64,000 nt of DNA, from contig NZ_WRPP01000003.1 of NCBI RefSeq assembly GCF_009760405.1, positions 806,001-870,000 on the forward strand. The letters are read 5' to 3'. The notes below the pieces were generated by a model, which was not told the origin of the DNA, searched no databases, and saw only the letters and a list, made by a program, of their open reading frames with translations. Positions 60,998-64,000 of the stretch are shown here, piece after piece; the first letter of the stretch is position 1; each line of letters begins with the position of its first letter. A program made the position numbers and the translations under genes. The DNA is from Nocardia terrae. Lineage in GTDB: Bacteria > Actinomycetota > Actinomycetes > Mycobacteriales > Mycobacteriaceae.

Positions 60998-61202
60998 AGC
61001 AGGCTTGCGGAAGGGTGGCGTAGTGGAGGGCGGCTACCAGGTCTTCGCGGGTGAGGGCGGGGCAGTCGGAGAGGAGTTCGGTGGGGGTGACGCCGGTGCG
61101 GAGTAGGTCGACGATCAGGGCTACCGGGTAGTGGGTGCCGAGGATTACCGGTTCACCGCGGCAGATGGCGGGGTCGAGGGTGATGCGGTGGAGGAAGGAC
61201 AT
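60996..61202 (-). CDS. DUF433 small protein
   Basis: A 68-residue protein (MSFLHRITLDPAICRGEPVI) with the DUF433 pattern ILGTHYPVALIVDLLRTGVT and DLVAALHYA. DUF433 proteins often act as antitoxins beside DUF5615 PIN-like toxins. No toxin gene is adjacent, so it is orphaned or has another role. It is the short downstream part of a long open frame; only this part looks like a gene. Confidence 0.72.
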   Translation of the reverse strand: MSFLHRITLDPAICRGEPVILGTHYPVALIVDLLRTGVTPTELLSDCPALTREDLVAALHYATLPQAC

Positions 61203-61301
61203 GTCATCGGAGGCTAGGGGGCGGAAGTAATCGAACTCTGAGGTAGCTGTTGGCCTGGGCTGTGGGGTGTGGGACCGGGCGGTTGGCCTAGAGTCGGGCT
61301 C

Positions 61302-61541
61302 ATGGGCGACATCGTGATGTATGGGGCCGATTGGTGCGGGGATTGCCGGCGGGCGAAGGTGTGGTTTCGGGAGAACGGGGTGGCGTTCACCGAGGTCGAC
61401 GTCGAGCAGGATGAGGCCGCCCGGGAGCGGGCGATCGAGATCGCCGGGGGTCGGAAGAACATTCCGGTGGTCGTGATGCCCGATGGCGCGGTGCTGATCG
61501 AGCCCACCAATGCCGAGCTCGCCGCGGCGCTGAAGGGCTGA
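61302..61541 (+). CDS. Glutaredoxin/mycoredoxin-like protein
   Basis: A 79-residue thioredoxin-fold protein (MGDIVMYGADWCGDCRRAKV) with redox pair Cys12-Gly-Asp-Cys15 and NIPVVVMPDGAVLIEPTNAE as the cis-Pro and C-terminal part. It is close to mycoredoxins, which reduce mycothiol mixed disulfides, but has CGDC instead of CGYC. Cytoplasmic. It stands alone. Confidence 0.85.
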   Translation: MGDIVMYGADWCGDCRRAKVWFRENGVAFTEVDVEQDEAARERAIEIAGGRKNIPVVVMPDGAVLIEPTNAELAAALKG

Positions 61542-61555
61542 CCCGGCGGGCGACG

Positions 61556-62713
61556 TCAGACCCGCGCCGACACCCGGCCGCGGTTCTCGCGGGCGAACTG
61601 GCCGGGCGATTGCCCCTTCCAACCACGGAAGGCGGAGGTGAACGCGGAGACGCTGGCGTAGCCCAGGCGGATTGCGGCCTGTTCCACCGTCATTCCGGCC
61701 ACGAGGAGTTCCTCCGCCAGCAGACCCACTGTCTCCGTGGACAGCTCGCGGAAGGTAGTCCCCTCATCGGCCAGGCGGCGGCGCAGGGTGCGGACACTGA
61801 CGTCCAGTTCGGCGGCTATGCGTGATTGGTCGGCTATGCCGCCGCGCGAGATGAGCAGCTGGCGGACCTGGCCGCTGATGCCCTGGCGGCGCTTGCGGCG
61901 CTGCATGAGTTCGGCGCACTGCTGTTCATAGAAGCGGGCGGTCGCCGAATTCGCCTGCGGCAACTGGAGATTCTGAATACTGGACGGTCCGGTAACCACC
62001 GAGCGGGGCGCGTTGAAGACGACCTCCTCGACACCCAGCATGGCCCCGAACATCTCGTAGACCGGATGCGGCGGGAAGGCGACCGCGACCCGGGTGATGG
62101 GCGGCCGCATCGGCATGACGTCCTGCTGAATGGTCCAGATGGCGGCCACATCCCGCTCCACCGCGAACCGCCGCACCTCGGGCGGCACGCCGCTGTCGTC
62201 GCGGACGATGGAGACGTCGTCGCCATTGAAGACGAGATGGTGGCGCGCGACCGTGAAGGACAGGTCGGCGTAGCGCAGCGCCATGTCCACGGCGTCGCGC
62301 ACGGTGGGACAGCTCATCAATGCGAACCCGAGGACTCCGAGACTCGGTGGGTGACACAGCAATCCGGCCATAAGCCCCATTCCGGGCTCGTCACCGACGC
62401 CGGAGACGACATTTCGCATCAGCGACAGCTCCTGCGCGAGGGTGATCTCGGCGGTGGAGTCGAGCAGATCGCGCTCGCGAATCCCGGTGTGGCGCAAGAG
62501 ATCGGGCACACCCAGGCCGCGAGCGACCGCGAACTCCACGAGGAGCGCCGCGCTGGTGATGGAGCGCAGCTGAGCCTGACCGTCCGTCACATCGAAATGG
62601 TCGCAAACTTTCAGCGTGTCGGGGGGCGGAACGAGCGGGGAAGTTGCTGAAAGCGGCCGAAATTCGATTGTTTCTGACCCAGGACGCGCTGGAGGCGTAA
62701 CGTCTTCAGGCAT
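61556..62713 (-). CDS. AraC-family regulator (Arabinose_bd/OruR type)
   Basis: A 385-residue protein. Residues about 50-230 form the Arabinose_bd-like effector domain (LLVEFAVARGLGVPDLLRHT, GLLCHPPSLGVLGFALMSCP). The C-terminal helix-turn-helix pair includes SRIAAELDVSVRTLRRRLAD and IRLGYASVSAFTSAFRGWKG. It differs from the two cupin-type AraC genes in this window. A 20-bp-spaced direct repeat lies in front of it and the divergent small gene, its likely operator. Confidence 0.85.
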   Translation of the reverse strand: MPEDVTPPARPGSETIEFRPLSATSPLVPPPDTLKVCDHFDVTDGQAQLRSITSAALLVEFAVARGLGVPDLLRHTGIRERDLLDSTAEITLAQELSLMRNVVSGVGDEPGMGLMAGLLCHPPSLGVLGFALMSCPTVRDAVDMALRYADLSFTVARHHLVFNGDDVSIVRDDSGVPPEVRRFAVERDVAAIWTIQQDVMPMRPPITRVAVAFPPHPVYEMFGAMLGVEEVVFNAPRSVVTGPSSIQNLQLPQANSATARFYEQQCAELMQRRKRRQGISGQVRQLLISRGGIADQSRIAAELDVSVRTLRRRLADEGTTFRELSTETVGLLAEELLVAGMTVEQAAIRLGYASVSAFTSAFRGWKGQSPGQFARENRGRVSARV

Positions 62714-62717
62714 ACGG

Positions 62718-62750
62718 TGAATATCTAGCTAACCAACTGAATATCTAGCT
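62718..62750. promoter_or_regulatory. Direct-repeat operator between AraC and the small membrane protein
   Basis: TGAATATCTAGCT occurs at 62718-62730 and 62738-62750, exactly 20 bp apart, about two helical turns, as expected for an AraC dimer site. Confidence 0.72.
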
Positions 62751-62784
62751 GACTACAACCGATAGACATGGAGAAGGTGAACCA

Positions 62785-63132
62785 ATGGCCGCCTGGCAAG
62801 TGTTCACGGCCACCCTCGCATCGCTCGTGATCATGGCGATCACCATCATGAGCCTGCACCACCCCCATCACGATCCGGACCGGCTCTCGGTGGAACGGAT
62901 TCGCGAGCGAATCAATAACGAGCACAACACATTAGCCCTGGCAACCAGCGATCCCTCCGTCTGGTCTCACGTCGCCCCGGACCACCCGCTGGATGTCCAG
63001 GAAGCCCATCGCACCATGCAGCAGCACCGCCGCTGCCCGGTTGCGGAGTGCGGGCGCAAAGCCGCGGCATTCCGGGCGCTCATCGACGCGGGCCGCATCA
63101 AGCCGACCCGTATGCCCCCCGCCCTGCAGTAA
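62785..63132 (+). CDS. Small membrane-anchored protein with a Cys pair
   Basis: A 115-residue protein with an N-terminal helix (residues 5-24, QVFTATLASLVIMAITIMSL), then HHPHHDPD, and a second half with Cys84 and Cys89 (RRCPVAECGRK). There is no known family. GGAGAAGG precedes the ATG. It is divergent from the AraC gene across the direct-repeat operator, so it is a probable target. Confidence 0.65.
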   Translation: MAAWQVFTATLASLVIMAITIMSLHHPHHDPDRLSVERIRERINNEHNTLALATSDPSVWSHVAPDHPLDVQEAHRTMQQHRRCPVAECGRKAAAFRALIDAGRIKPTRMPPALQ

Positions 63133-63172
63133 GTGGCCGCACGCCGGCCCGCCCGGCATCCGGACAGAAACC

Positions 63173-63718
63173 TCACAGTCCGGACAGATATTCGGGCGGG
63201 ACGGCGGCCACCAACCAGACCCCGTTGGTGCTGACCCGGAAGACGTGCCCGTCGCGGTGCATAGCCGCGGCATCCACGGTCAGCACCACCGGCTTGCCAC
63301 GCCGGGTCCCGACCTTGACGGCGGTCTCCAGATCCGCCGACAGATGGACGTCGTGGCGGCGCATGGGCTTCAACCCCTTCGCGTGAATTCCGGGCAGTGC
63401 CACGCCAACGGTGCCGTGGTAGAGCAGATCGGGCGGCGTGCTCGCTCGATACTCCAGGTCAACGTCGACACTGTGTCCCTGGCTCGCGCGTATGCGGGTT
63501 CCCGTCGCATCGAATTCGAAGCGGCGCTTGTTGTTCCGCGCCACCACCTCGTCCAGCTCGGGCCGGGTGAGCGCCCTTCCGTGTGCGCCGAGCGCCGACA
63601 GCAGGGCCGAAACCTCCACCCAGCCCGCCGAGTCCAGCGTGAGGCCGATCTCCCCCGGTGCGTGTCGAAGATGCCTGGACAGCCGCTTCGAGGTCTTGAT
63701 CATTTGCTTCTCTTCCAT
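63173..63718 (-). CDS. kptA: KptA/Tpt1 RNA 2'-phosphotransferase
   Basis: A 181-residue protein with the KptA signature: KRLSRHLRHAP at 11-21, NNKRRFEF at 62-69, RASQGHSV at 77-84, LLYHGT near 98-103 and RRHDVHLS at 120-127, plus NAD-binding VFRVSTNGVWL near the end. It moves a 2'-phosphate from RNA to NAD. Bacteria lack yeast-type tRNA splicing, so the natural substrate is unclear; RNA repair is one proposal. Start at 63718 (MEEKQM); a second Met at residue 6 is possible. Confidence 0.87.
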   Translation of the reverse strand: MEEKQMIKTSKRLSRHLRHAPGEIGLTLDSAGWVEVSALLSALGAHGRALTRPELDEVVARNNKRRFEFDATGTRIRASQGHSVDVDLEYRASTPPDLLYHGTVGVALPGIHAKGLKPMRRHDVHLSADLETAVKVGTRRGKPVVLTVDAAAMHRDGHVFRVSTNGVWLVAAVPPEYLSGL

Positions 63719-63776
63719 GCGGGCGAGTGAACCAGCCCCGCATCCGGATTCGAAGCGATTTCGGACGGCGCTCGGC

Positions 63777-64000
63777 TCAGTCGCGCACCCGGTCGTCGGT
63801 CAGGCCGCGAACCAGCAAGGCGTACAACAGGATCACCGTGAACGGCGCGAGAATCGGCACCCAGGTCAATCCCGCGGGCAGCACCGTGGCCGCCCCGGCG
63901 GCGACGGTGAACACCAGCGCGCCCGCCACCGACGGCACCGTGGTGGGCACCACCCCGACCGGAGCCGAGATCGAGGCGGTGTTCAGCAGATAGGTGGTCG
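63777..64000 (-). CDS. Integral membrane protein, C-terminal part
   Basis: About 74 codons lie in the window; the gene continues past the right edge. The visible part has two or three hydrophobic segments (PTTVPSVAGALVFTVAAGAA and VPILAPFTVILLYALLVRGL) and a charged tail (LTDDRVRD). Too short to assign a family. Confidence 0.6.
   Translation of the reverse strand, partial: TTYLLNTASISAPVGVVPTTVPSVAGALVFTVAAGAATVLPAGLTWVPILAPFTVILLYALLVRGLTDDRVRD

Noticed and set aside
60996..61622. 208-codon frame for the DUF433 gene
   Set aside because: Only the last 68 codons look like DUF433; the rest overlaps the glutaredoxin gene in antisense.
1..64000. tRNA, rRNA, CRISPR array, prophage or plasmid origin
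   Set aside because: None was recognised on either strand while reading; no tRNA search program could be run.

Overview
The window is 64 kb of a high-GC actinobacterial chromosome. The gene set and order match the sterol-catabolism locus of Mycobacterium/Rhodococcus/Nocardia. The rest of the gene content (EspR-like regulator, ParH-like protein, F420-type oxidoreductase, YbaB-like protein) fits Nocardia best, but the genus is inferred, not proven. There is no rRNA, tRNA or CRISPR array. GC drops visibly only around the TnpB gene at 39.2-40.75 kb.

Layout. (1) 0-8.2 kb: side-chain genes. These are a partial fadD19, an F420-type oxidoreductase, a tandem DUF35 protein, ltp4, ltp3 and a SnoaL-like protein, then cyp125 divergent from fadA5. 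KstR boxes (TNNAACNNGTTNNA) lie upstream. (2) 8.2-14.2 kb: an accessory island with an EspR-like XRE regulator behind a structured leader, a three-gene operon (secreted GSA-repeat protein, ParH/ImmA-IrrE-like metalloprotein, 7-TM MAB_1171c-type protein), and two tandem cupins divergent from a MarR regulator. (3) 14.3-19.6 kb: first KstR2 block, echA20-ipdA-ipdB-ipdC divergent from two SDR genes. (4) 19.7-25.5 kb: SDR, metallophosphoesterase, uracil/xanthine permease, YbaB-like protein, Tat-exported multicopper oxidase. (5) 25.7-36.7 kb: second KstR2 block, fadA6-kstR2, ipdF-fadE30 divergent from fadD3-echA-fadE31-fadE32-(two small ORFs)-fadE33. (6) 36.8-46.6 kb: MarR/MFS pair, YbjQ protein, a lone TnpB element, amino-acid permease, DUF427, sirtuin, AraC plus saccharopine-dehydrogenase-like gene, DUF985 cupin. 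(7) 46.6-52 kb: kshA plus a four-Cys partner, divergent from hsaA-hsaD-hsaC-hsaB. (8) 52.1-55.1 kb: small protein, AraC plus quinone oxidoreductase, and a decayed toxin fragment. (9) 55.1-60.9 kb: hsaE-hsaG-hsaF divergent from kstD and a MaoC hydratase. (10) 61-64 kb: DUF433, glutaredoxin, AraC with direct-repeat operator and small membrane protein, KptA, and a cut-off membrane protein.

How the genes work together. FadD19, CYP125, FadA5, Ltp3/Ltp4 and the MaoC hydratase act on the sterol side chain. KstD and KshA open ring B. HsaA-HsaB, HsaC, HsaD and HsaE-F-G degrade rings A/B to central metabolites. FadD3 activates the remaining C/D-ring propionate (HIP), and FadE30, IpdF, EchA20, IpdC, IpdAB, FadE31-33 and FadA6 finish it. 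Seven KstR-type and three KstR2-type operators sit at the expected divergent promoters, so both regulons are interleaved here. Not in the window: kshB, kstR, the chsE/chsH1-chsH2/ltp2 genes and mce4.
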